Part shown: positions 33,538 to 42,254 of the stretch, one piece after another
Position numbering within the stretch: the stretch's first letter is position 1
How the letters are laid out: the number at the start of each line of letters is the position of its first letter
Source: Coriobacteriaceae bacterium
GTDB lineage: Bacteria > Actinomycetota > Coriobacteriia > Coriobacteriales > Coriobacteriaceae
NCBI GenBank assembly: GCA_025757745.1
Contig: CP107217.1
Span: 682,001 to 746,000 of the forward strand
Direction of reading: 5' to 3'
DNA length: 64,000 nt
The notes under the pieces: model-generated
What the model was told of the DNA's origin: nothing
Database searches by the model: none
The model's input: the letters and a program-made list of their open reading frames with translations, nothing else
Program-made: the position numbers and the translations under genes

Positions 33538-36219
33538 CTAGTTCTCGAGCAGGTCCTCGATAAAGCCGACGCGGTAGTTTTTGAAGATGACCTCGCCGCC
33601 GTCTTGCGTGGCGTCCAGATCGACATCGCCCATGATGCCAAAATCGTGGTCGCCATCCTCGTCGGCAAAGATCTGGTGCACGTGCCACACGTGTGCAGTC
33701 TTCTCGTCGGACTCATCGATGGAAAACATTGCGGCGCTGCGGGCATCTCCGTCGGTGAGAATCTCCTCATGCTGCTCATGGTAGGCATCGAGCGCCTTTT
33801 GCCAGCGGATCTCGCTCATGCCCCAGTCGTCGTCGAGCTCGCCCAGGTCGCGCACGTGCTCGCGGGCGGCAAGGGTCACGCGGCGGAAGAGCGCGTTGCG
33901 CACCAGCAGCGTGCAGCCGCGGCGATCCGCCACGACCTCGTCGATGCCCTGCGGCGGCGCGGCGTCGAGGGCTGCCGGGTTGCCGGCGTTCTCCCACTCG
34001 TCCACCAGGCTCGAGTCGACCGAGCGCACCACAAAGCCGAGCCACGAAATGATGTCACGCAAGCGCTCATCGCGCTTCTCAATGGGCACGGTGCGATCGA
34101 GGGAACGGTAGGCCTCGGCTAGGTAGCGCAGCAGAATGCCCTCGGAGCGGGCGATGCCGAGCTTTTGGATATAGCCCTTAAAGTCACTCGCGCTTTCCAG
34201 CATGTCGCGCAGGACACTCTTGGGCGAGAGCTGGTAGTCGTTGGCCCAGGGTACTTCCTGGCAGTACTTGTCAAAGGCGGCGTCGAGCAAATCCTCGAGC
34301 GGTTTTTCGTACGTGACGTCCTGAATACGCTCCAGACGCTCCTCATACTCAATGCCGTCGGCCTTCATCTCGGCCATGGCGCGGTCGCGCGCGGCGCGCT
34401 CCTGTGCGCGCAATACCTGCTTGGGGTCCTCGAGCGTAGCCTCGACCATCGAGATGAGGTCCATGGTATAGGTCTCGCTCTCGGGATCGAGCAACTCCAG
34501 CGCGGCAAGCAAAAACGGCGAGAGCGGCTGGTCGAGCGCAAAGTCTTCGGGCAGGTCGACCGTCAGCGCGTAGTCGATGTCCGGCGCGGCGTCAGCCGGA
34601 GCGTCGGGTGCGGGCGGCACTTCGGTGCGAACGACGACGCCGGAATCGATGAGCGTGGCGAAGATCTCGTCGGCACGAACCTCGAGCTTTGCCTTTTCCT
34701 CAGGGGTCTGCAGACTCGTCTCGATGAGGTCGTGTACGCGGGCTCGGGCATCGCCGCCCTGCTCGACCACGCTAATCACCATGGAGTGTGTGATGCGCAG
34801 GCGCGGCTTGAGCGTTTCGGGCTGCGTCTCGATCAGGCGCTCAAAGGTCTGCTTGTTCCAGGTGACAAAGCCCTCGGGGGCCTTCTTCTTTTTAATCTTG
34901 CGGAGTTTTTTGGGGTCGTCGCCCGCCTTGGCCATGAGCTTGGCGTTCTCGATCTCGTGCTCGGGTGCCTCGGCAATCACCATGCCCTCGGTATCGAAGC
35001 CCGAGCGGCCGGCGCGACCGGCAATCTGATGGAACTCGCGGGCGCGCAGGCGACGCATCTTGTAGCCGTCGAACTTGGTGAGCGCGGTGAGGACCACGGT
35101 GTGGATGGGCACGTTGATGCCGACGCCGAGTGTGTCGGTGCCGCAAATGACGGGCAGTAGGCCCTGCTGCGCCAGGCGCTCGACCAGCAGGCGATAGCGC
35201 GGCAGCATACCGGCGTGGTGCACGCCGACGCCGCAGCCGAGCAGGCGTTTGAGAATCTTGCCAAAGGCCGTCGAGAAGCTCGTGCCCTTAGCCGCCTCCT
35301 TAATGGCCTCGCGCTGCTCCTTGCTGGCAATGCCAAAGTTGGCGAGCGACTGTGCCGTCGCAAGGGCGGCGTCCTGGCTAAAGTGCACGATGTAGAGCGG
35401 GGCCTCGCCGCGGCGCATCGCGAGCTCGACGGTGCCCTCGAGCGAGGTCGTCACATAGTCGTAGCTCAGCGGCACAGGGCGTGGGGCATCGACGACCAAG
35501 TCGCAGGTAGCGCCGGTGTGCTCCTCGAGTGAGGCGGCAATCGCGGTGACATCGCCGAGCGTGGCGCTCATGAGCATGAATTGCGTGTGAGGCAGGGTGA
35601 GCAGCGGCACCTGCCAGGCCCAGCCGCGGTCGGGGTCGGCAAAGTAGTGGAACTCGTCCATGGCCACGCAGCCCACATCGGCGTCCTCACCCTCGCGCAG
35701 TGCGTCGTTGGCAAGGATCTCTGCCGTGCAGCAGATGACGGGCGCCTTGGTATTGATATGCGTGTCGCCGGTAATCATACCGACGTTGTCGCGGCCGAGT
35801 ACCTGCACCAGATCGAAGAACTTTTCGCTGACCAGGGCCTTGATGGGCGCCGTGTAATAACAGCGCTTGCCCTGTGCCATGCCCATAAAGAGCATGCCCA
35901 GCGCGACGAGCGATTTACCCGATCCGGTCGGTGTTCCCAAAATGACGTGATCGCCGGCAGCCAGGTCCATGAGGGCCTCTTCTTGGTGATCCCACAGCTC
36001 AATGCCGCGATCGCTTGTCCATTCAAAGAAGCGTTCGAAGGCTTGGTCGGGCGTGAGCCACGGTTCGGGCTCACTGCCGTCCTCGGGCTCCCACCAGGTG
36101 GGGGAGAGCGCACCGAGCGAACCGAACTCTGCCTCGGTTCCCGTGCCGCCCGAGAACGAGCTGGCGGCGCCGGCGCCGGAAACGGTGCTGGCGGCGGTAT
36201 CTGTCGTGGTCTGTGCCAT
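33538..36219 (-). CDS. Ski2-like DEAD/DEAH-box RNA helicase with DUF3516 domain
   Basis: 893 residues from the ATG at 36217-36219. Walker A is GTPTGSGKS (residues 95-103); motif II is DEFH in VAMDEFHYFADPDRGWAWQ; motif III is LMSATLGD; motif VI is HQIAGRAGRSGFD. After the two RecA domains a long C-terminal region (about residue 480 on, starting WNKQTFERLIETQPETLKPRL) matches the DUF3516-type extension of actinobacterial Ski2/Mtr4-like helicases. It probably unwinds structured RNA in turnover or ribosome maturation. A 119-bp repeat separates it from trmB upstream. Confidence 0.88.
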   Translation of the reverse strand: MAQTTTDTAASTVSGAGAASSFSGGTGTEAEFGSLGALSPTWWEPEDGSEPEPWLTPDQAFERFFEWTSDRGIELWDHQEEALMDLAAGDHVILGTPTGSGKSLVALGMLFMGMAQGKRCYYTAPIKALVSEKFFDLVQVLGRDNVGMITGDTHINTKAPVICCTAEILANDALREGEDADVGCVAMDEFHYFADPDRGWAWQVPLLTLPHTQFMLMSATLGDVTAIAASLEEHTGATCDLVVDAPRPVPLSYDYVTTSLEGTVELAMRRGEAPLYIVHFSQDAALATAQSLANFGIASKEQREAIKEAAKGTSFSTAFGKILKRLLGCGVGVHHAGMLPRYRLLVERLAQQGLLPVICGTDTLGVGINVPIHTVVLTALTKFDGYKMRRLRAREFHQIAGRAGRSGFDTEGMVIAEAPEHEIENAKLMAKAGDDPKKLRKIKKKKAPEGFVTWNKQTFERLIETQPETLKPRLRITHSMVISVVEQGGDARARVHDLIETSLQTPEEKAKLEVRADEIFATLIDSGVVVRTEVPPAPDAPADAAPDIDYALTVDLPEDFALDQPLSPFLLAALELLDPESETYTMDLISMVEATLEDPKQVLRAQERAARDRAMAEMKADGIEYEERLERIQDVTYEKPLEDLLDAAFDKYCQEVPWANDYQLSPKSVLRDMLESASDFKGYIQKLGIARSEGILLRYLAEAYRSLDRTVPIEKRDERLRDIISWLGFVVRSVDSSLVDEWENAGNPAALDAAPPQGIDEVVADRRGCTLLVRNALFRRVTLAAREHVRDLGELDDDWGMSEIRWQKALDAYHEQHEEILTDGDARSAAMFSIDESDEKTAHVWHVHQIFADEDGDHDFGIMGDVDLDATQDGGEVIFKNYRVGFIEDLLEN

Positions 36220-36342
36220 GTGTTTGCTTTCTCTCGCGATTGTCCGCCAACTATTATGGCGTAGCGGCGGCGCGGGGTGCCAGCGCGCGAGAAAATGCAG
36301 GAAATGGGCGTTCTGCCCAGCCGTTTGGTGCAGTTGCCGGCT

Positions 36343-36461
36343 AAGTGAGTAGACTTTTTGCAATATCGCGAGCACATGGCTTTTGCGCAAGGGATTTACC
36401 TGCGGTTTTAGTTTTCGTTATACGGGTTGTGCTTGGCTATTACAAAAAAGTCTACTCACTT
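36343..36461. repeat. 119-bp inverted-repeat element, copy 3
   Basis: Same ends (AAGTGAGTAGACTTTT / AAAAGTCTACTCACTT) and the same 119-base length as copies at 21867 and 23287. The interior has diverged except for segments such as TTTACCTGCGGTTTT. It lies just downstream of the trmB stop codon and upstream of the helicase gene. Confidence 0.9.
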
Positions 36462-36488
36462 TAGGTTTTGAGGGTTGTTTGTTGGCGC

Positions 36489-37370
36489 CTATTTGCGCTT
36501 GTTTGCTGACGCCGCGACCATCAGAAGCCCTTGGGACTCTTGCGGCAGGCGCTTCTTGCCTTTGCGGGCGCGGTTCCTAAAGTTCTCGACGGCCTCTTCC
36601 ATGCCCAGAGGTACATAGGTGAGCTCATCGAGGTTATCGGGCAGGTAGCACGCAAGGCTTTGCTCCTGCGCGCGGCCCGCCGCGAGCTGCTCATCGCTGG
36701 GCTGCGCACCGGGTGTGGCGCAAATGCCATAGACGGCGGCGCCCATCTCGCGCGTGCGGCATTCATATTCGGTCTCGGGATGCTCGGGATGGACGCGGCG
36801 TACGTCGTCACTTACCCAAAGCGTGTCGTAGCCGGCCGCGGCAATCTGCCCTAGGGCGTAGTCGCGCAGTGGTTTGCTGTCAGTTCGCAGTGTGACGGTG
36901 GCGACGGCTGCAAGGAGCGGGCGGTAGAGCATCAAATGGTCGACATGGACGAGTCGTTTTTTGGCGTACTTGGCCTTGGGCTGCGGCGTGGGAAAGTTAA
37001 TGGTGATGGCATCGAGCTCGCCTGCGGCAAACAGCCGCGGCAGCGATGTGGCGCCTCGGGGCAGGACGAGTGCGTTGGACAGCTCCTGCTCGCAGATTTT
37101 CTGCGCGGCATAGGCGATGCAGATGGGCTCCTGGTCTATGCCGATAAAGAGGGTGTCGGGCTCACGGCGAGCGCGCTCAACCAGATAGGTGCCTTTGCCG
37201 CAACCCAGATCCAGATGAAGGTATTCGAAGGGCTTGCTGCTAACTGGCGCACAGGCCTTGCGCCAATCTCCGGCATAGGCCTCGGGGTTCGTCTCAATCG
37301 CATCGGCGTAGCGCTCCAGGCGCTCCTCGAGCACAAAGTTCTTAGGCGTGCGAACGTGGACGGCTCCCAT
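36489..37370 (-). CDS. trmB: tRNA (guanine-N7)-methyltransferase
   Basis: 293 residues from ATG 37370, behind AAGGAGCCTC. The SAM-binding motif is LHLDLGCGKGTYL. The tRNA-binding/catalytic block is INFPTPQPKAKYAKKRLVH (compare FPDPWPKKRH in E. coli). ETEYECR corresponds to the TEYE motif. It methylates G46 in the variable loop of tRNAs. It is longer than the usual 210-240 residues because of an added C-terminal segment of about 70 residues. It neighbours two further tRNA-modification candidates, at 37489 and 40347. Confidence 0.9.
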   Translation of the reverse strand: MGAVHVRTPKNFVLEERLERYADAIETNPEAYAGDWRKACAPVSSKPFEYLHLDLGCGKGTYLVERARREPDTLFIGIDQEPICIAYAAQKICEQELSNALVLPRGATSLPRLFAAGELDAITINFPTPQPKAKYAKKRLVHVDHLMLYRPLLAAVATVTLRTDSKPLRDYALGQIAAAGYDTLWVSDDVRRVHPEHPETEYECRTREMGAAVYGICATPGAQPSDEQLAAGRAQEQSLACYLPDNLDELTYVPLGMEEAVENFRNRARKGKKRLPQESQGLLMVAASANKRK

Positions 37371-37488
37371 GAGGCTCCTTGGTCATAAGTGGGGAACGCA
37401 TAGCCGCGCGTTCCGTCAATGGGTTGAAATAGGGCGGGCATAGTTTGCCCGAAAGATGTGGTGCGACTCGGCGAAGAGTCGTCGGTGC

Positions 37489-38361
37489 CTACAGGCGCTT
37501 GAGAATCACATAGCGGTTGAGCTCACCGCTGCGACCGTCGGCATGGAAGCGCTCAAGCTCGCGCACGGGGACCTCGCCGCTCTTGTAGAACGTACGGACG
37601 CCGCGCACCAAGTCGGTGATCTGCTGATCGTCAAAGTGATGGCAATAGCGGTAGGCGTGGCGGTCGTTTTGCCAGCCAATGAGGTGGTCACCGGCTTCAA
37701 ACAGCGCGGAATCGTAACCCTCAAACGGCGGGGTGAGCTCGGCGCGGGCCTCGGCGCGAACAGCCTTGCGCGCCATGCGCTCGTCGTTCATAAACTCCCA
37801 AAAGCTGATGGCGATGATGCCGCCCGGGCGCGTCTGGCGTACCAGGGCGTCGAGCACGCGTACGCGGTACTCGCACGACGGCACGTGGTGCATAAAGCCA
37901 AAGCAGACCGAGATGTCGGCGAGCGGGGCGTCGAAAAGCACGTCGGGTGTCTCGGCGGGGTTGAGCTTCATGAGGGCGTCGAGCACATCGAGTTCCTGGA
38001 AGTGCAGGTTGGGAATGCGCAGGGCGTGTCCATGTGCATCGATAGCCAAATCTTGGCACGAGTCGACACCGTAGAACTCAAACGGGCAGCTGGCATCTGC
38101 CGAGGGGTTTGCGCCGTCGACGCCCTTGGCGGCAAGTGCGCCGCCGGCGGCAAAGTTCTCGAATCGCATGTTGCCGCAGGCAAGATCGAAGACACGGACG
38201 GGATGCTCGATCGTGGCGACGTCGAGCTGCCCGAGCGCGATATCCATGGTGCGCACCCAGCCGGGCCACGGGGCCTGGCGCGTATCGGAGAAGGAGGCGG
38301 AGTGCTCGCGATAGAACGTATTGTTGAGCTGGATGAGCGATGAGGCGAAATCGCGGTTCAC
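37489..38361 (-). CDS. Trm9-like class I SAM-dependent methyltransferase
   Basis: 290 residues from GTG 38359-38361, behind GGAGGGAG. The N-terminal segment FYREHSASFSDTRQAPWPGW closely follows the NEIAPHFSQTRYKPWP signature of yeast Trm9 as I recall it. The SAM motif is VFDLACGNMRF, the second acidic motif is YGVDSC, and the post-core motif is FGFMHHVPSCEYRVRVLDAL. Trm9 finishes mcm5U34 in eukaryotic tRNAs by methylating cm5U made by Elongator. Here Elp3, the catalytic Elongator subunit, lies 2 kb away. The target is inferred. It has its own leader, divergent from the XRE gene. Confidence 0.75.
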   Translation of the reverse strand: MNRDFASSLIQLNNTFYREHSASFSDTRQAPWPGWVRTMDIALGQLDVATIEHPVRVFDLACGNMRFENFAAGGALAAKGVDGANPSADASCPFEFYGVDSCQDLAIDAHGHALRIPNLHFQELDVLDALMKLNPAETPDVLFDAPLADISVCFGFMHHVPSCEYRVRVLDALVRQTRPGGIIAISFWEFMNDERMARKAVRAEARAELTPPFEGYDSALFEAGDHLIGWQNDRHAYRYCHHFDDQQITDLVRGVRTFYKSGEVPVRELERFHADGRSGELNRYVILKRL

Positions 38362-38628
38362 GGCGCGGGGCTCCCTCCGTTGGCGGTGCGAAATAAACAG
38401 TACGACCATACTACCGTTAACGCCGCAACGGGGACAACCAAGCTACGGGTCATTGCTTTGTTTGGACACATTTCCGCAGCTCATATGCACCCGCAACCGC
38501 CGGTTGTCAAAAATCTCACTAGAATAGGTGGCATGCTTTTGGCGGTGGCGGATACATTTTTAACTGTGCAAGGCGCCTTAAGAACAAAAACGGTCCGGCG
38601 GCACGGCTGGCATCACATAGGAGGAACC

Positions 38629-39351
38629 ATGAATGTAGAAACTGCGCAGCGGCTCGCCGACCTTCGTCGCAGCAAGGGTTTTAGCCAAGAAGGGCTTGCA
38701 CGAAAGCTGGGACTGTCGCGCCAGGCGGTCAGTAAATGGGAGCGTGCGGAGAGCTCGCCCGATACCGAGAATCTGATCTCGCTTGCCAAACTCTATGGCG
38801 TGAGCCTGGACGAGCTGCTCAATCCGAGCGATGAGATCGAGGACGATATCGAGTTTGAGAACGAGGACCGCGCCCGTCAGCGCGAGGCCGAGGCGGCGGA
38901 GCGCGCCCGCACCCATGAGGCGGCGGCACGCGCCACGGAGGCAGCTACGCAGGCAAGTGATGCCGCGGCCAAGGCGGCGCAGGCGGCAAGCTGGAGTGCG
39001 CAGGCCGCCAATGCCGCTACGGCGCAGGCGACGAGTGGCACCGCGGTTGGCTCGACTCCGGTGAAGGGCCCGTTCCAGTCGTTCCCGTATTGGGCCGTGT
39101 GCTGGCTGCTGTTCTTTTTGCTGATGTTCCTGTTTGGTGCCGGCCCCTTTGCCGCGCTGATCTTCTTTACGATTCCCATCTATCACTGGGTGGCGCGTGC
39201 GCTCGATGGTGATTGGGCGCGCGGGGATATCCAGGTTGGTCCGGCGCCGGCGGTCGCTAGGACTAAGGGGGAGGACGTTTCCACAGCGGTTGACGCTGAC
39301 ATGGCTGCCGCGACCACCGCTGAGTCGAGCGCCAAAGAAGGTGATGAATGA
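38629..39351 (+). CDS. XRE-family regulator with C-terminal membrane segments
   Basis: 240 residues from ATG 38629, behind AGGAGGAACC. The HTH at residues 1-60 contains LRRSKGFSQEGLARKLGLSRQAVSKWERAESSPD. An Ala/Glu/Arg-rich helix follows (about residues 85-140), then two membrane helices (FPYWAVCWLLFFLLMFLFGAGP and FAALIFFTIPIYHW) and a flexible acidic tail. The protein may anchor a DNA-binding domain at the membrane. Its TGA overlaps the ATG of the DUF4097 gene (ATGA), so the two are translationally coupled. Confidence 0.85.
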   Translation: MNVETAQRLADLRRSKGFSQEGLARKLGLSRQAVSKWERAESSPDTENLISLAKLYGVSLDELLNPSDEIEDDIEFENEDRARQREAEAAERARTHEAAARATEAATQASDAAAKAAQAASWSAQAANAATAQATSGTAVGSTPVKGPFQSFPYWAVCWLLFFLLMFLFGAGPFAALIFFTIPIYHWVARALDGDWARGDIQVGPAPAVARTKGEDVSTAVDADMAAATTAESSAKEGDE

Positions 39352-40247
39352 TGAAGCTCTCGCATGAGTCTAAGAGGCGCTTGGGCATTGGCATCGGAGC
39401 GTTTGTGCTCATCATCGGGCTTGTCGTTGGCACTTCGCGGACTTTGATTCATTTTGATGGACCGTGGAATCTCAACGATGTTGTATCCGGCTTGTCTGGT
39501 ATGGACGATGCGTTTGACGAGGACGATGTTTTTGATGACGGTATTTACTCCGCTCAGTCTCAAAAGCTTTCGAGTGAAACCTTCGATGCCGACTCATTCC
39601 AGTCCCTTGACCTGGATGTGACGTCGGGTACGGTCGATATTAAGTACGTTTCCGATGGACCGGTGCGTGTCATCGAGAGTGGTCGCGTTGCAAAAGGAGT
39701 AACTGCTTACGATGCTGCCACGCAAAATCTGGCCGAGATTAGGGGCTCTACGCTCAAGATTAACCAGTTCGACTGCGATGACGAGCGTGCGCTTGACCGT
39801 ACGGTCACCATCGAGCTGCCGCGCGAGCTTGCCGATAACATGATGGACATTTCGGCGAATGTGGGGTCGGGGGATCTGACGATTACGGACATTGCGTGCC
39901 ACGACTTCGATTTGACGTTGGACTCGGGAGACGTCGAGTTTACGGGTACCGTGACCGATACCCTGAATGCCGAGGTCGGTTCGGGCGATGTGACGTTCGA
40001 GCTCTACCAGGCCCCCGCGAAGTCGATGGACGTGAGCGTGGGCTCGGGCGATGTGGAGATGACGGTTCCGAACTCGACGGGCTTTAAGGCGAGCCTCACC
40101 TTGGGCAGCGGCGACTTCGAGAGCGATTTCCTTCCGCTTGGCTACGACGGCGAGACCGTTTTGAATCTTGAATTCGATAACGGCGATAAGTCTGCCACGT
40201 ATCGTTTTGAGGTCGGTTCGGGCGACATGTCGTTTGATTCGGAGTAG
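39348..40247 (+). CDS. DUF4097-family membrane-anchored beta-repeat protein
   Basis: 299 residues from ATG 39348 (the next codon but one is also ATG). One membrane helix at about residues 11-30 (LGIGIGAFVLIIGLVVGT) is followed by an acidic stretch and a DUF4097/LiaG-like beta-helix domain with repeats VGSGDLTI, LDSGDVEF, VGSGDVTF, VGSGDVEM, LGSGDFES and VGSGDMSF. The repeated G-S-G-D units suggest calcium-like turns or stacked beta strands outside the cell. Pairing with an XRE-membrane protein is typical of cell-envelope stress modules. The specific role is unknown. Confidence 0.85.
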   Translation: MMKLSHESKRRLGIGIGAFVLIIGLVVGTSRTLIHFDGPWNLNDVVSGLSGMDDAFDEDDVFDDGIYSAQSQKLSSETFDADSFQSLDLDVTSGTVDIKYVSDGPVRVIESGRVAKGVTAYDAATQNLAEIRGSTLKINQFDCDDERALDRTVTIELPRELADNMMDISANVGSGDLTITDIACHDFDLTLDSGDVEFTGTVTDTLNAEVGSGDVTFELYQAPAKSMDVSVGSGDVEMTVPNSTGFKASLTLGSGDFESDFLPLGYDGETVLNLEFDNGDKSATYRFEVGSGDMSFDSE

Positions 40248-40294
40248 TGAGGCAGACGAAGGCCTAGGCGAAGATATAGACGCGCTGTTTGATG

Positions 40295-40333
40295 AAGGCG
40301 CCGGAGCCGTGACGGGCTCCGGCGCCTTTGCCT
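40295..40333 (+). terminator. Terminator of the XRE/DUF4097 operon
   Basis: Perfect 14-bp stem (AAGGCGCCGGAGCC / GGCTCCGGCGCCTT) followed by TGCCTTTAC, 14 bases before the elp3 start. Confidence 0.8.
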
Positions 40334-40346
40334 TTACAATGGGGGC

Positions 40347-42254
40347 ATGGAACAGATTATCTTGAACATACTTGAGACCCTGCGTCGCGGCGAGACCGTG
40401 GACGACAAGGCGCTCGTCAAACTGATACATGCCGAGGCGCGCCGTGAGGGTGCCGACAAACGCGATTTGGCCAAGCGCCGTCTGCTGCCGTTCTACCAGC
40501 GGGTTAAACGTGAGGAGCCGGCTCGGTGGGCTGCGTGGAATGTCGATACCGAGCTGGAACGTCGACTGCTGCAGGTGCTGCGCATGAAGCCTCGTCGCAC
40601 GGCTTCGGGCGTGGCGACCATTACCGTTATCACCAAGCCCTGGCCATGCTCGGGCGATTGCCTGTTTTGCCCCAATGACCTGCGCATGCCTAAAAGCTAT
40701 CTGCACGCCGAGCCGGCATGCGCCCGTGCGGAGCAAAACTGCTTCGACCCGTATCTGCAGGTGAGCGCTCGCCTGACCGCGCTTTCGCAGATGGGTCATG
40801 TGACCGATAAGATCGAGCTCATCGTGCTCGGTGGCACCTGGAGCGACTATCCGCAAGGGTATCAAACGTGGTTTATGTCGGAGCTTTTCCGTGCGCTGAA
40901 CGATGACGCCGTTGCTGGCGTGGCAGCTAACCCCATGTTGGCGCGTCCGGGCATCAGTCGTGCCGAGGCGGGGCGCCTGCTCGATGACGCGCCCGCCGAT
41001 GCCCTGCCGCCGGTGGTAGCAGGGCGCCGCGAGCGCTATCGGGCTGCCGGCATTGCGACCGACGAGGCTGAGCTTGCTGCCGGCGTTGCCGACGAGCAGG
41101 AGCGTGTGGATGCTGCCGTGGGCGGCTATAACCGCGCGGTGCGTCGTCTGTACGGCCCCGGTACGCCGTGGGGCGAGGTCACCGAGTGGCAGACGGCAAC
41201 GATGGTGGAGCTCGAGCGCCAGCAGCGCATCAACGAGACGGCGAAGCATCGCGTGGTGGGGCTCGTTATCGAGACACGCCCCGATGCCGTAACGCCGCAG
41301 GCCCTCACACTTATCCGCCGCTTGGGCTGCACCAAGATTCAGATGGGTATTCAGAGTCTTGACCAGCATCTACTCGATATCAACGAGCGCCGCATTTCGG
41401 TGGCGCAGATCGAGCGGGCGTTTTCGCTCGCGCGCCTGTTTGGCTTTAAGATCCACGCGCACTTTATGCTCAACTTGCTGGGCGCCACGCCTGATGGGGA
41501 CAAGCGCGACTACGAGCGCTTTATGACCGAGGGCGCCTTTATGCCCGACGAGGTCAAGGTCTACCCGTGCGCGCTCATCGAGGGCTCGCGTCTGGTGGGC
41601 TGTTACGAGCGTGGCGAGTGGCGCCCCTATACCGAGGACGAGCTGCTCGATGTGTTGGCCGACGACATCGTGGTGACGCCGGCGTTCTGCCGCATCAGCC
41701 GCATGATCCGCGACTTTAGCTCCGATGACATCATGGTGGGCAACAAGAAACCCAACCTGCGCCAGCTCGTTGAGAACCGCCTGGCTGCTCGGGGTGACGG
41801 TGCGACGGTGCGTGAGATTCGCTATCGCGAGATCAGCACGGCGGGTGCCGACCTGGACGAGTTGACCCTTGACGAGGAAGTGGCGTACGAGACGCCGGTG
41901 ACGCACGAGCGCTTTTTGCAGAGGGTGACACCGCAGGGCAAAATCGCGGGCTTTTTGCGCCTGTCGCTGCCCGACCGCGCGTTTGTTGCCGCGCATGCGG
42001 ACGAGTTGCCGACGGTGTCGGACGAGGCGATGATTCGCGAGGTTCACGTGTATGGCATGGCGGCGCGCGTGGGCGATCAAGGCCAGGCGGCGCAGCATCA
42101 CGGGTTGGGGCGTTTGCTCGTAGAGCGTGCGTGCGAGATTGCCCGGGATGCGGGTTATGCGCGTATCAACGTGATTAGCGCGATTGGCACACGTGAGTAC
42201 TATCGTCATCTTGGATTTTATGACCATGGCCTTTATCTGCAAAAGGAGCTCTAG
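40347..42254 (+). CDS. elp3: Elp3-family radical SAM / GNAT tRNA-modifying enzyme
   Basis: 635 residues. A radical SAM domain carries the cluster motif PWPCSGDCLFCPND (CxxxCxxC, about residues 98-105) and the Elp3 blocks LGGTWSDYPQGYQTWF, GLVIETRPDA and KIQMGIQSLDQ. An acetyl-CoA-binding GNAT domain at about residues 510-635 ends in HGLGRLLVERACEIARDAG and YYRHLGFYDHGLYL. This is the catalytic Elongator architecture. By family it installs the carboxymethyl (cm5) group on U34 of tRNA from acetyl-CoA, acting alone in prokaryotes. Bacterial Elp3 is uncommon. The next gene starts immediately after its stop codon. Confidence 0.9.
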   Translation: MEQIILNILETLRRGETVDDKALVKLIHAEARREGADKRDLAKRRLLPFYQRVKREEPARWAAWNVDTELERRLLQVLRMKPRRTASGVATITVITKPWPCSGDCLFCPNDLRMPKSYLHAEPACARAEQNCFDPYLQVSARLTALSQMGHVTDKIELIVLGGTWSDYPQGYQTWFMSELFRALNDDAVAGVAANPMLARPGISRAEAGRLLDDAPADALPPVVAGRRERYRAAGIATDEAELAAGVADEQERVDAAVGGYNRAVRRLYGPGTPWGEVTEWQTATMVELERQQRINETAKHRVVGLVIETRPDAVTPQALTLIRRLGCTKIQMGIQSLDQHLLDINERRISVAQIERAFSLARLFGFKIHAHFMLNLLGATPDGDKRDYERFMTEGAFMPDEVKVYPCALIEGSRLVGCYERGEWRPYTEDELLDVLADDIVVTPAFCRISRMIRDFSSDDIMVGNKKPNLRQLVENRLAARGDGATVREIRYREISTAGADLDELTLDEEVAYETPVTHERFLQRVTPQGKIAGFLRLSLPDRAFVAAHADELPTVSDEAMIREVHVYGMAARVGDQGQAAQHHGLGRLLVERACEIARDAGYARINVISAIGTREYYRHLGFYDHGLYLQKEL

